16,884 nt of DNA from the NCBI GenBank assembly GCA_964446595.1, contig CAYUPY010000028.1, forward strand, positions 1 through 16,884, in the 5' to 3' direction. The notes beneath the pieces were generated by a model that was not told the DNA's origin, searched no databases, and worked only from the letters and a program-made list of their open reading frames with translations. The stretch is from CAYUPY01 sp964446595. Lineage in GTDB: Bacteria > Patescibacteriota > Dojkabacteria > J137 > JAEUSD01. Shown one piece after another: positions 6,412 through 13,188 of this stretch (its first letter is position 1; each line of letters starts with the position of its first letter). Position numbers and translations under genes: made by a program.

Positions 6412-8328
6412 TTACTGGTCGATCTTTAATGCTGCGAGATAAGCTTCTTTAGGAATTTCAACTTTACCAATCTCCTTCATTTTCTTCTTACCCTTTTTCT
6501 GCTTGTCTAGCAGTTTGCGCTTACGAGTCTCATCTCCACCATATAGCTTAGCCGTAACATCTTTACGGAATGCTTTAATATCCTCTCTAGCAATGATCTT
6601 TCCTCCAATCGCTGCCTGGATTGGCACTTGAAATTGCTGACGGGGAATAATGTCTTTTAACTTCTCAGCTATTGCCTTGCCGCGATTCTGGGCAGAATCG
6701 CGGTGACATAGAAATGAAAGCGCTTCCGCTTCTTCGCCATTGATTAGAATGCTTACCTTTACAATGTCAGCAGCGCGGTGATCAATGAATTCATAATCCA
6801 TGGAAGCATAACCACGCGTAAGGGATTTTAGTTTATCAAAAAAGTTAACCAGTATCTCCCCAGAAGGGATTTCGTATTTGATTACCGCATGTTTAAGTGT
6901 GGCAATCTCCGCTTTAGTGGTGAACTCCATTGATTTATAAACTCCACGATTAGCTTGACACAGTTCCATCACTTGACCAATATATTCCTCCGGAGTAAAC
7001 ACTTCTAATTTAACCCACGGTTCATAAACATCCTTAATTAGACTCTGTTCTGGGAATTCTGACGCCATTCTAGTGGACAAAAAACCTTCTTCATCTATAC
7101 GTGAGGTATTAATATTCTCCAGCTTGGAATAATCGGTAGTATTTAGTTTAACCCTATACTCTACACTCGGAGTGGTGCTAATTAAATCAATACCAAATTC
7201 TCGCTCTAAGCGTGCTTGAATGATCTCCAAATGTAAGAGGCCTAAAAATCCACACAAAAAGCCTGTTCCCAAGGCCTGAGAGGTCTCTTTTTGAAAAGTG
7301 AGTGCCGCATCATTTAAAGATAACCGCTCTAGGGCCTCTTTAAAATCGGTGAAATCTGAGGCATCTACAGGATAAAGTGAGGCAAATACCATGGAGCGCG
7401 GCGGTTGGTAGCCCATAAGAGGAGAGGCTTTCTGCGCCGCGCTCGTCACAGTAACCGTATCACCTACATGAACTTCGCGAATATCACGTAAGCCTGTAGC
7501 TATGTAACCAACCTCTCCTGATTTGATAGAATCAGCAGGGCGCATTGCTGGATACAAATAACCTACTTCCACCGGTTTGACCTCTGCTTTACTTCCTAAA
7601 AAAGTGATTGGGCGATTGCGGTCAATATTACCGCTAAAAAGTCTCACCAAGGCCACAGCACCCTTATATTCATGATAAAACGAATCAAAAATAAGCGCCC
7701 TAGGAACCTCACTTCCTTCTTTAGATACAATAGCTTCGCTGGCACTTTCATTAATACCAGCTAATGGTGCAGGCACGCGCTCTACGAGCGCGTCCAAAAT
7801 AGCTGGCACTCCTATCCCGGTTTTGCCGGAAGCTAAAATAATCTCACTTTCTTCAAAACCAAACATCTCCATCACCTCCAACTTCACTCTGTCAGTATCT
7901 GCATTTGGCAGGTCAACTTTATTCAGAACAGGAATCACCTTTAAATCATACTCTAGAGCCTTATACATTACCGATAATGTTTGTGCCTGAATGCCCTGCG
8001 TCACATCGATTAGCAACAAAGCACCTTCACAAGCAGCAACTGAGCGAGAAACCTCATAGGAAAAATCTACATGCCCCGGGGTATCGATCAGATTTAAGAT
8101 ATACTCACCTTTTTCTTGTAGCTCGCCATCGTATTTGTAAATCATACGGGCTGTTTGGAGCTTAATAGTAATACCACGCTCCTGCTCCAAGTCCAAAGTA
8201 TCCATATTACGATCTTTGCTTACCCGTTTTTCAATTGTATCTGTTTGCTCCAACAACCTATCGGCAAGTGTAGACTTACCATGATCAATATGGGCAATAA
8301 TACAGAAATTACGTATCTGATTCGACAT
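6412..8328 (-). CDS. lepA: Elongation factor 4 (LepA), ribosome back-translocase GTPase
   Basis: 638 residues, near full length for LepA (about 600). The GTPase motifs are intact: AHIDHGKST (12-20), DTPGH, NKVD and SGKTG (usually SAKTG). Downstream come the EF-G-like domains and the LepA-specific C-terminal domain, with LCHRDSAQNRGKAIAEKLKDIIPRQQF and the closing GGDETRKRKLLDKQKKGKKKMKEIGKVEIPKEAYLAAL. The factor acts on stalled or mistranslocated ribosomes and in ribosome assembly. A few short insertions relative to other LepAs (for example around IVSKEGSEVP) explain the extra length. The start ATG at 8328 overlaps the upstream membrane protein gene by 20 nt, indicating translational coupling; only a weak GGAA is present upstream. 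Three GC-rich inverted repeats lie inside it. Confidence 0.98.
   Translation of the reverse strand: MSNQIRNFCIIAHIDHGKSTLADRLLEQTDTIEKRVSKDRNMDTLDLEQERGITIKLQTARMIYKYDGELQEKGEYILNLIDTPGHVDFSYEVSRSVAACEGALLLIDVTQGIQAQTLSVMYKALEYDLKVIPVLNKVDLPNADTDRVKLEVMEMFGFEESEIILASGKTGIGVPAILDALVERVPAPLAGINESASEAIVSKEGSEVPRALIFDSFYHEYKGAVALVRLFSGNIDRNRPITFLGSKAEVKPVEVGYLYPAMRPADSIKSGEVGYIATGLRDIREVHVGDTVTVTSAAQKASPLMGYQPPRSMVFASLYPVDASDFTDFKEALERLSLNDAALTFQKETSQALGTGFLCGFLGLLHLEIIQARLEREFGIDLISTTPSVEYRVKLNTTDYSKLENINTSRIDEEGFLSTRMASEFPEQSLIKDVYEPWVKLEVFTPEEYIGQVMELCQANRGVYKSMEFTTKAEIATLKHAVIKYEIPSGEILVNFFDKLKSLTRGYASMDYEFIDHRAADIVKVSILINGEEAEALSFLCHRDSAQNRGKAIAEKLKDIIPRQQFQVPIQAAIGGKIIAREDIKAFRKDVTAKLYGGDETRKRKLLDKQKKGKKKMKEIGKVEIPKEAYLAALKIDQ
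6680..6703. repeat. Intragenic near-palindrome, 11-bp arms, 2-nt loop
   Basis: CCGCGATTCTG (6680-6690) and CAGAATCGCGG (6693-6703), perfect arms in lepA. It encodes the conserved HRDSAQNRG segment, so protein constraint limits what can vary here. Confidence 0.9.
7394..7444. repeat. Intragenic inverted repeat, 10-bp arms, 31-nt loop
   Basis: GAGCGCGGCG (7394-7403) and CGCCGCGCTC (7435-7444), arms 9/10 G+C, in lepA. Confidence 0.88.
7775..7793. repeat. Intragenic hairpin, 8-bp arms, 3-nt loop
   Basis: ACGCGCTC (7775-7782), loop TAC, GAGCGCGT (7786-7793), in lepA. Confidence 0.75.
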
Positions 8329-9241
8329 TTTCAGTTTCCAGCAAGTTCAAATACCACGTGGTAGTGCCAATTGTAAGTAACGTAAGAGTAAAAAATTCAA
8401 TAATTGTACTCATAACCCCAGTTATAAGAGTCACTATTAAGAATAGAATCACATTACTCTCAGTAAAATTCTCTATAACCTGAAAAATCAAGTCAATGAT
8501 TCCGAGCGGTATTGAAACTATAATAATTATGATAAATAGAGCCAGTAAGTATAGCATTATCTTACCGATTCTCCCGCGCACCAGTCCCAGACTTCTGCCA
8601 ATTGCCTGTATAAACGCGAACGGCTCCAACACTGCAATAGTCGGAGCGAACAGTAGATTAGCATGCAAATACAACAAAACTGGAACTAGAATTAATAATA
8701 TTAATGCCACCACACACAACACGAACGGCCCCAATAAAGAACCTGCAAGTAAGACCGCTGCGACAACCATCGCCAGTACAAAATAAATAACGAAAATTGC
8801 CAATGCAGTGCTAAAACCTGCAGGTACCCGATGAAGCGCAATCTGCATAGCTTCGCCTAAACTATATTCTTCTTCACGTAGAATCTTGGCTGAGGTAATG
8901 ACCAGCAAGTTCTGGATCAGTATTGAAATTGCTATGTATATCGGGGTTCCCACTAGCAATGCAATCACTAGAATAGGAAGTATTGGCTGTAGAACCACCA
9001 TCATTTCTTGAATGCCGTATGACTCAGGGCTATCTAATAATGCCTCAATTTCGGCTACATTCACCCCAGAAAGTAATCCAAATAAAAAACTAGCCACTAT
9101 TACCAGTCCAAACAATCCTAAATACATGCCTAAAGGCACTAAAAACTTTCGTAAATTCCTGAATAAAACAGTAAAAGGAATAGTGAGTAACTGGTCTAGT
9201 CCAAAGTTCTCGCTAGCAATTTTTGGCATATATTTTTTCAT
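8309..9241 (-). CDS. Polytopic membrane protein, paralog of the next upstream gene
   Basis: 310 residues with about six long hydrophobic segments. There is no catalytic motif. The segment LLFAPTIAVLEPFAFIQAIGRSLGLVRGRIGKIMLY matches WFAPTIVAIEQDGVVDATSKSLAVTGRFKIKDYLL in the gene at 9260-9928, so the two are paralogs. The FAPxIxxxE...A..RSxxLxxG pattern is typical of uncharacterised multi-helix membrane proteins distantly related to the GlpQ membrane domain and similar families; that placement is tentative. I choose the ATG at 9241, not the TTG at 9256, because the intervening bases form an extended -10 (TGC TAAAAT) 5 nt before the ATG. The 3' end overlaps lepA by 20 nt, so lepA is probably expressed from this transcript. 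Confidence 0.82.
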   Translation of the reverse strand: MKKYMPKIASENFGLDQLLTIPFTVLFRNLRKFLVPLGMYLGLFGLVIVASFLFGLLSGVNVAEIEALLDSPESYGIQEMMVVLQPILPILVIALLVGTPIYIAISILIQNLLVITSAKILREEEYSLGEAMQIALHRVPAGFSTALAIFVIYFVLAMVVAAVLLAGSLLGPFVLCVVALILLILVPVLLYLHANLLFAPTIAVLEPFAFIQAIGRSLGLVRGRIGKIMLYLLALFIIIIIVSIPLGIIDLIFQVIENFTESNVILFLIVTLITGVMSTIIEFFTLTLLTIGTTTWYLNLLETENVESDT

Positions 9242-9246
9242 AGTGG

Positions 9247-9255
9247 ATTTTAGCA
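9247..9255 (-). promoter_or_regulatory. Extended -10 promoter (TGC TAAAAT) of the 8309-9241 gene
   Basis: Minus strand TGC (9253-9255) next to TAAAAT (9247-9252), then 5 nt to the ATG at 9241. The 12-nt string TTGCTAAAATCC recurs before the paralogous gene's ATG at 10052. Leaderless start predicted. Confidence 0.65.
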
Positions 9256-9259
9256 AGTT

Positions 9260-9928
9260 TTAGGCTTCCCGTAATTGAATAAACCACAGAGTACGTAATA
9301 CCGAGGTAACTACCAAGCTAATGGACAACCACAGCATCGAAGCAACGTTAGCAATTACTGTAGTCGCTAATACCTGTAGATAGTGTTCGCTGGTTCTCAC
9401 AACCGCAAACTGAGCATAAGCCGCAATCATATTTGGCAGATACATCCAGATATTAAAAACTAGTATCACGAAAGCAGTCAGTAAATAGTCCTTTATTTTA
9501 AACCTACCTGTCACTGCCAGACTTTTGGATGTCGCGTCAACTACACCATCCTGCTCAATTGCGACTATAGTTGGCGCGAACCAGACCCTCGCAATAGTTA
9601 ACCCTATTAAAACCACCATAATTACAAAAAATATTATTTTAGCCAGTGCAATAAGTATCAGACCAAAAGGAGTAACTGCCAAAGATAACGTGAAGATAGT
9701 CTCTAGTTCTATTAGGGTTCGTAGTGCAAACTGTACTAAAAAGAAAACTATCATTACAAAAAGCGCTGCTACGATGGCTCTTCCCATCAGCATCCCAGAC
9801 TCTTTGAATGCCTTGCTTAAGTTGATTTGATTCTTAATTTGAATCGAATAAGTTAACTTTGTGGTAGCGACATCAAAGAAGACTAGGAGCACGAAGCCAA
9901 TTAAGAAAATAATTAGCGTTATTAGCAA
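9260..9928 (-). CDS. Polytopic membrane protein, distal part of a probably frameshifted gene
   Basis: 222 residues with about five hydrophobic helices, paralogous to the 8309-9241 product. The shared FAPTI..E...A..SL.....RFKIKDYLL segment lies in the C-terminal half, and ATTKLTYSIQIKNQINLSKAFKES aligns with VITSAKILREEEYSLGEAMQIAL. In this frame the first possible start is a TTG at 9928, preceded by an in-frame TGA and lacking the promoter pattern of its neighbours. The missing N-terminus is encoded +1 out of frame at 9873-10052. The most likely picture is one gene (9260-10052) broken by a one-base indel, natural or from assembly. If intact, the product would be about 265 residues. Its stop at 9260 is 18 nt before the next gene's start. 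Confidence 0.75.
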   Translation of the reverse strand: MLITLIIFLIGFVLLVFFDVATTKLTYSIQIKNQINLSKAFKESGMLMGRAIVAALFVMIVFFLVQFALRTLIELETIFTLSLAVTPFGLILIALAKIIFFVIMVVLIGLTIARVWFAPTIVAIEQDGVVDATSKSLAVTGRFKIKDYLLTAFVILVFNIWMYLPNMIAAYAQFAVVRTSEHYLQVLATTVIANVASMLWLSISLVVTSVLRTLWFIQLREA

Positions 9929-10052
9929 TCATAAATACTACCGGCATGAAAGTTACCAGGCTGATCCCTATAAAGTTGCAAAATACCAAATTTAAGTAGC
10001 TAAACTTGGCCTTACCTATAGTAGAGAATACTTGAGAAATTAACCGTTCCAT
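9873..10052 (-). pseudogene. N-terminal fragment of the frameshifted membrane protein
   Basis: 59 residues from the ATG at 10052: MERLISQVFSTIGKAKFSY, then a helix (FCNFIGISLVTFMPVVFMIA), then out-of-frame residues. It is placed where the paralog has its N-terminal amphipathic segment and first helix. It carries the extended -10 and leaderless start, while the distal frame has none, so this is the true 5' end. The shift must lie between about 9931 and 9873, most likely close to 9925, where the hydrophobic helix continues in the other frame as LITLIIFLIGFVLL. No convincing slippery site is visible, so programmed frameshifting is less likely than an indel. Confidence 0.7.
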
Positions 10053-10057
10053 AAGGG

Positions 10058-10066
10058 ATTTTAGCA
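10058..10066 (-). promoter_or_regulatory. Extended -10 promoter (TGC TAAAAT) of the split membrane gene
   Basis: Minus strand TGC (10064-10066) and TAAAAT (10058-10063), then 5 nt to the ATG at 10052. It lies right after the miaA stop codon and matches the element at 9247-9255. Confidence 0.65.
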
Positions 10067-10070
10067 ATAA

Positions 10071-10961
10071 TTATGTATTGATGAAATACTTACTCAACCA
10101 AGTGAGCTGCTTCTTGGCGACTTGGCGGTGTGATTGCTGGATCAGTTGGATGCACTGTTCCTTAGCCAAGTCGCCATCCAGGTACTTAACCACAGCAGGG
10201 TAGCCACTTCCGGTTAGTGCAGGGCAGTCACGAGCAAATCCCATCTCCATCACCTTTTGAACCTCATCCACGATTCCCTCTCGCCACATTTGCTCTACCC
10301 GCCGATTAATTCTCGACTCCAACTCAGATAGTGGTAAGGCAATAAGCTTCTTCTTAAATACAAACTTATCTTGTAACTCAGCAAAAGGGAAATCTATTTT
10401 TGGCTGAGGCCCGGCTTCCTGCTTCTCAATCTTTCTGATTAGCCGTACAGGATTGTTTTTATCGCTATTGTTTAAATCGGCAAGTAGTTGACCACCAAGG
10501 CGAGTCTGTAGTTCCGCAACCGATAGGTGCTCTAAAGCTTGCCTTAGGGTTGGGTTAGGCGGCACGGCACTAAAGCTTTTCTCAGGTTGCAACACAGCGT
10601 TCAGATACAAACCCGTGCCTCCAACCAACACCGGAACTTTTCCTAACTCTATTATCTCCAAGATAGATTCACAAGCTTGATGGCGGAAATCGAATGCGCT
10701 GTAGCGTAAATCAGGTTCTACAAAACTAAGCATTCTAATATTTATGCCCGAATTCTCCAGCTCGAATACTGGTAATCCTGTTTTACTCTTTCCAACCTCC
10801 GTTACGTTACCTTTATTAGTTCCGATATCTAAATACTTATATATCTGCCGAGAATCAGCATTAATTAGCTCACCATTAATCTTTTGAGCCAATTCTAGGG
10901 CAAATTTTGTTTTTCCAGCTGCCGTAGGCCCCGCTACAACATGTATAATCTGAGAAATCAT
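10071..10961 (-). CDS. miaA: tRNA dimethylallyltransferase
   Basis: 296 residues; transfers a dimethylallyl group to N6 of A37 in tRNAs that read UNN codons. The P-loop GPTAAGKTK (11-19) is followed by INADSRQIYKYLDIGTNK, which includes the catalytic Asp and the tRNA-contacting Ser-Arg-Gln. VPVLVGGTGLYLNAVL and a C-terminal CPALTGSGYPAVVKYLDG with QLIQQSHRQVAKKQLTWLSKY complete the family pattern (usually RQYAKRQxTWF). The start is the ATG at 10961, not an upstream TTG at 10976, because the TTG and next codons are an extended -10. The start codon overlaps the recO start on the other strand. Length is usual. A 12-bp inverted repeat lies near the 3' end. Confidence 0.97.
   Translation of the reverse strand: MISQIIHVVAGPTAAGKTKFALELAQKINGELINADSRQIYKYLDIGTNKGNVTEVGKSKTGLPVFELENSGINIRMLSFVEPDLRYSAFDFRHQACESILEIIELGKVPVLVGGTGLYLNAVLQPEKSFSAVPPNPTLRQALEHLSVAELQTRLGGQLLADLNNSDKNNPVRLIRKIEKQEAGPQPKIDFPFAELQDKFVFKKKLIALPLSELESRINRRVEQMWREGIVDEVQKVMEMGFARDCPALTGSGYPAVVKYLDGDLAKEQCIQLIQQSHRQVAKKQLTWLSKYFINT
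10115..10176. repeat. Intragenic inverted repeat, 12-bp arms, 38-nt loop
   Basis: TGGCGACTTGGC (10115-10126) and GCCAAGTCGCCA (10165-10176), a perfect match in the last 110 nt of miaA. Its arms are tied with the hairpin at 14674-14700 as the longest in the window. Confidence 0.92.
10944..10949 (+). promoter_or_regulatory. -10 box of recO, inside miaA
   Basis: TATAAT preceded directly by TG, 10 nt before the recO ATG, giving a 5' UTR of about 3-4 nt. It sits in miaA codons 5-6 (Ile-Ile). Confidence 0.6.
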
Positions 10962-11718
10962 GAGTAAGTTTAGCAATTTTAATGGATTAATATTTAACAG
11001 ATTCGCAGCCCGCGAAACAGATAATGTACTTCATTTACTATCTACTTCTGGCGAAAAAATCACTGTAATTGCAAAAGGTGTAAAAAAGGCGGAAAGTCGC
11101 AAATCGCATGCCATAGATTTGCTGAATCTAGTACAGGTCAAGCTAGTGGAAGGGAAAGGAAGCTTACCAGTGCTTACAGAGATCAGGCTTTTAGATGATT
11201 TAAGTAAGTACAAGCAAGAGTACACTGGGCTTATGTTCACTCAGCTAGTTTGTGAGTTAATTAAGTTCTTTGCCGAAGAGGGACAAGAGGATCCCGGGAT
11301 TTACAATAACGTTTGGAAGATTTTAGAAGTAGCTCAACCACAACGATACTCATTACTGGCGGCCACAATTATCCTCAGATTGCTATATAACAGCGGTAAT
11401 TTACCTAAACTCAACGAGGATGTTTACACATCGCTAGAGCTAGAGCCAGGTGCTATGCGTTTAAGTGCGAATCCCATTGGCTATACGTCACAGACAAGCG
11501 CTGCCCTAACCTCAGAACCCGTTCCCGATAGACTTTATAAAGTGCAGCGCTTCATTATAAATCAGGATTATCGCTACGTTCAGAGTATCCAACTCTCACC
11601 CGCAGAAGATATACAACTCTTTAATCTTCATGTTGCTTGGCTACAAAACACATTGGAGCGAGAGTTGCGCACGGCCACCATGTTCACTCAATCGATCACC
11701 AGCACGAAGGTAGAGTAG
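10960..11718 (+). CDS. recO: DNA repair protein RecO
   Basis: 252 residues. RecO helps RecR load RecA on SSB-coated gaps and anneals single strands. The N-terminal OB fold shows the family pattern: NGLIFNRFAARETDNVLHLLSTSGEKITVIAKGVKKAESRKSHAIDLLNLVQVKLVEGKGSLPVLTE, matching the usual YxExxxxxxLxTxxxGxxxxxAKGxRxxxSR layout. A helical domain follows. The four-Cys zinc site found in many RecO proteins is absent here (the protein has just one Cys, in LVCELIKFF), as in other zinc-less members. The start ATG shares two bases with the miaA start on the opposite strand, and the -10 lies in miaA. No recR or other repair gene is in the window. Moderate divergence, but the N-terminal domain makes the call firm. 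Confidence 0.88.
   Translation: MSKFSNFNGLIFNRFAARETDNVLHLLSTSGEKITVIAKGVKKAESRKSHAIDLLNLVQVKLVEGKGSLPVLTEIRLLDDLSKYKQEYTGLMFTQLVCELIKFFAEEGQEDPGIYNNVWKILEVAQPQRYSLLAATIILRLLYNSGNLPKLNEDVYTSLELEPGAMRLSANPIGYTSQTSAALTSEPVPDRLYKVQRFIINQDYRYVQSIQLSPAEDIQLFNLHVAWLQNTLERELRTATMFTQSITSTKVE
10967..10975 (-). promoter_or_regulatory. Extended -10 promoter (TGC TAAACT) of miaA, inside recO
   Basis: Minus strand TGC (10973-10975) plus TAAACT (10967-10972), then 5 nt to the miaA ATG. It overlaps recO codons 3-6. No -35 is visible, as expected for an extended -10. Confidence 0.6.
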
Positions 11719-11747
11719 CATAGACATAGCGGATATATTATAGGTTG

Positions 11748-11776
11748 TTGCTGCTCGTATGTTTTCCTGCTATAAA
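11748..11776 (+). promoter_or_regulatory. Promoter of the cytidylate kinase-like gene
   Basis: TTGCTG (11748-11753), a 17-nt spacer, TGC then TATAAA (11771-11776), then 5 nt to the ATG. Both -35 and extended -10 are present, making this one of the best leaderless promoters in the window. Confidence 0.72.
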
Positions 11777-11781
11777 TCGTC

Positions 11782-12546
11782 ATGCAAAAACAGCAACCTG
11801 AAAACGTCATCATTTCTAGTTGGCCTTCAAGTGGAGGCACCTCAATGGCTCTACTATTGGCTAATGAATTACAAATGCCATATGTCTATGGGGGAGGACT
11901 GCTGAAATTCTTTGCTCAAGAAATCTTCGGAGGTGATTCCGGAAAACCTCAGATGCAATTCGAAACCGCATTTGGTGAAGCATGGGATGGAATCTGGGAA
12001 GAATATGCTCAATGGACACTTAATAATCGTCACGGCGTAATTCTGGAAGGTATGACGGCCGGATTCCTGTACAGCAATGACAACTCGTATGCCATCATGT
12101 TTAAAGCGAGCCTGGAAGCCCGCGCACAGCGCTCAGATCGCGACAACCGCTTGGATTCTTTAGAAACACTTAAACAAAGGGACGTAGAAGTACGCGCTCG
12201 CTGGATTCGCCTATTTGATGTAGATGTATACGACGAACAACTTATTAAAGATCGCTACGAGCTCATGCTTGATACTTCTGGCATGACAATTACCGAAACT
12301 CTGCTTGCGACTCAGGAGCATTTGCAGGCGGCCGGTTTCCAGCTAGATATTTCTCCCGCTAATGCGGCCGCCTTAGAGGAAAAATATTGGGAGAAAGGTA
12401 AAGAGTTTTTCAAACATAAGCTTGCTGCTAAAGGGTTAATGATCGATGCAGGAGAAGTCTTTCGTGACTGGAAAGAGCACTTCCCTAAAATGGTGGCTGA
12501 ACTACCAAGAGAAATGCGCGACGTTATTAACAAAATTGCGCCTTAA
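11782..12546 (+). CDS. Cytidylate kinase-like protein with altered P-loop
   Basis: 254 residues. The N-terminal 170 or so follow the cytidylate-kinase-like layout: strand, P-loop, helix, then YVYGGGLLKFFAQE in place of the usual YVDGGAIFR. The lid/closing pattern is RDVEVRARWIRLFDVDVYDEQLIKDRYELMLDTSGMTITETL, close to the R..R...YxxDxxDxxxYDLVxDTSxxSxEE of archaeal-type Cmk. The P-loop reads WPSSGGTSM (14-22): the Lys that contacts ATP phosphates is replaced by Thr20, so normal kinase catalysis is doubtful. A helical C-terminal extension (about 175-254, EEKYWEKGKEFFKHKLAAKG) is not part of standard Cmk. Function is therefore unknown: a pseudokinase, a nucleotide sensor, or a kinase using another residue. 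Its stop overlaps the convergent gene's stop in TTAA. Confidence 0.8.
   Translation: MQKQQPENVIISSWPSSGGTSMALLLANELQMPYVYGGGLLKFFAQEIFGGDSGKPQMQFETAFGEAWDGIWEEYAQWTLNNRHGVILEGMTAGFLYSNDNSYAIMFKASLEARAQRSDRDNRLDSLETLKQRDVEVRARWIRLFDVDVYDEQLIKDRYELMLDTSGMTITETLLATQEHLQAAGFQLDISPANAAALEEKYWEKGKEFFKHKLAAKGLMIDAGEVFRDWKEHFPKMVAELPREMRDVINKIAP
12326..12373. repeat. Intragenic inverted repeat, 9-bp arms, 30-nt loop
   Basis: AGGCGGCCG (12326-12334) and CGGCCGCCT (12365-12373), arms 8/9 G+C, in the kinase-like gene. Confidence 0.8.
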
Positions 12547-12851
12547 GATTCCTGCGCAGCATTCAAGTCAAGCAAATTACTCAAATCACTGGACACCTCC
12601 CTCGGCGCGAAAATCACCGTACGTTTGTTTTTTTTAGATAATGCTATTTGCACACTAACTTTACCATCTTGAATAAGGAAAACCGGTTTAGTGTAAGCAA
12701 GACTCTGAACATTATTAGTTCCGAAAATCATATTACATAAATATACCTGCGTGGCTTGATCCAGTTGAGTAAAACTTACTCTCTGTATTCTAGGCCCGCT
12801 ATGGCTAACCTTGCCTCTGTAAAATAACCCTCTTGTTTCATCTTCTGACAT
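12543..12851 (-). CDS. Small protein of unknown function (102 residues)
   Basis: 102 residues, soluble, no signal or membrane segment. The middle part alternates hydrophobic and polar residues as in a small beta-rich domain (KPVFLIQDGKVSVQIAL, RTVIFAPREVSSDL). The N-terminus has GLFYRGKVSHSGPRIQRVSFTQL. No family is recognised. Support for it being real: the ATG at 12851 has TTTAAT 5 nt upstream (12857-12862), the same promoter geometry as its neighbours, and its stop codon interlocks with that of the convergent kinase-like gene (12543-12546, TTAA), the same arrangement as the other convergent pair at 14625-14628. It is divergent from the T-box/glycyl-tRNA synthetase unit. Confidence 0.68.
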   Translation of the reverse strand: MSEDETRGLFYRGKVSHSGPRIQRVSFTQLDQATQVYLCNMIFGTNNVQSLAYTKPVFLIQDGKVSVQIALSKKNKRTVIFAPREVSSDLSNLLDLNAAQES

Positions 12852-12856
12852 ATATT

Positions 12857-12862
12857 ATTAAA
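12857..12862 (-). promoter_or_regulatory. -10 box of the 102-residue gene
   Basis: Minus strand TTTAAT, 5 nt before the ATG at 12851. The region is AT-rich, so a chance match is possible. Confidence 0.4.
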
Positions 12863-12920
12863 AACAGTTTAGATGAATAATAACACATCCTGTAGTATAA
12901 CAGAGATATACAATCTCAAA

Positions 12921-13001
12921 ATGCTTAGTCAGCTTAAAATTATGCAGGCGGCTTTAGACTTTTTTGCACAAACAAGAAACGATGGGCAACTACAAAGTTA
13001 A
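12921..13001 (+). CDS. Possible 26-residue small protein or leader ORF
   Basis: ATG at 12921 to TAA at 12999-13001. The product would have MLSQLKIMQAALDFFAQTR followed by NDGQLQS: a likely amphipathic helix with a polar tail. TACAAT (12909-12914) lies 6 nt upstream of the ATG, the same geometry as the leaderless genes here. It ends 3 nt before the -35 of the T-box promoter. No -35 for its own promoter is visible, and an ORF of this size can arise by chance. It is not a Gly-rich leader peptide, so it is not obviously an attenuator. Confidence 0.3.
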   Translation: MLSQLKIMQAALDFFAQTRNDGQLQS

Positions 13002-13004
13002 TTT

Positions 13005-13034
13005 TTGCCTAAAGTAAAGGTTTTGCGCTAAAAT
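13005..13034 (+). promoter_or_regulatory. Promoter of the T-box/glycyl-tRNA synthetase transcript
   Basis: TTGCCT (13005-13010), an 18-nt spacer, TAAAAT (13029-13034). The start point would fall near 13041, exactly where the structured leader begins. The leader to the ATG is at least 184 nt, in contrast to the leaderless neighbours. Confidence 0.6.
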
Positions 13035-13042
13035 TAATAAAA

Positions 13043-13155
13043 GTGAGCAAGAGTTAGTGAGAACTTGCACCTGAATTGGCTACAACTAAAAAAAATTAAA
13101 GTGAATTGTACTGCAATTCATGTAGGGTGGAACCATCTATTTAAATTGAGATCCC
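13043..13155 (+). promoter_or_regulatory. T-box riboswitch (Gly) upstream of glycyl-tRNA synthetase
   Basis: The hallmark antiterminator is complete: GGG (13125-13127), the 7-nt bulge TGGAACC (13128-13134), ATCT (13135-13138), a loop, AGAT (13149-13152) and CCC (13153-13155). The bulge pairs with the NCCA end of uncharged tRNA in known T-boxes. Just upstream is a stem III hairpin, GTGAATTG (13101-13108) with CAATTCAT (13114-13121). Farther upstream a short stem I can form through TTAGT (13054-13058) and ACTAA (13085-13089), placing GGC (13078-13080), a glycine codon, on its 3' side as specifier; this part is inferred and the apical portion is unresolved. The whole leader is much shorter than classic T-boxes. 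The downstream terminator or sequestrator probably lies in the sequence running into the N gap. Confidence 0.85.
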
Positions 13156-13178
13156 GGCAGCTTGTGTACTAGTTGTGC

Positions 13179-13188
13179 NNNNNNNNNN
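13179..13188. other. Assembly gap (10 N)
   Basis: Ten undetermined bases between the T-box antiterminator and the synthetase start. The number may be a placeholder. A strong hairpin here could have caused the break. The start codon side of the leader is therefore incomplete. Confidence 1.

Noticed and set aside
8073..8080. Zero-loop palindromes such as CCCCGGGG (8073-8080) and ATCCCGGGAT (11291-11300)
   Set aside because: Short enough to arise by chance in coding DNA and not linked to any regulatory position.
9873..9931. Programmed ribosomal frameshift in the membrane protein gene
   Set aside because: No slippery heptamer, stop-linked CTT-T site or stimulatory hairpin is evident; an indel is simpler.
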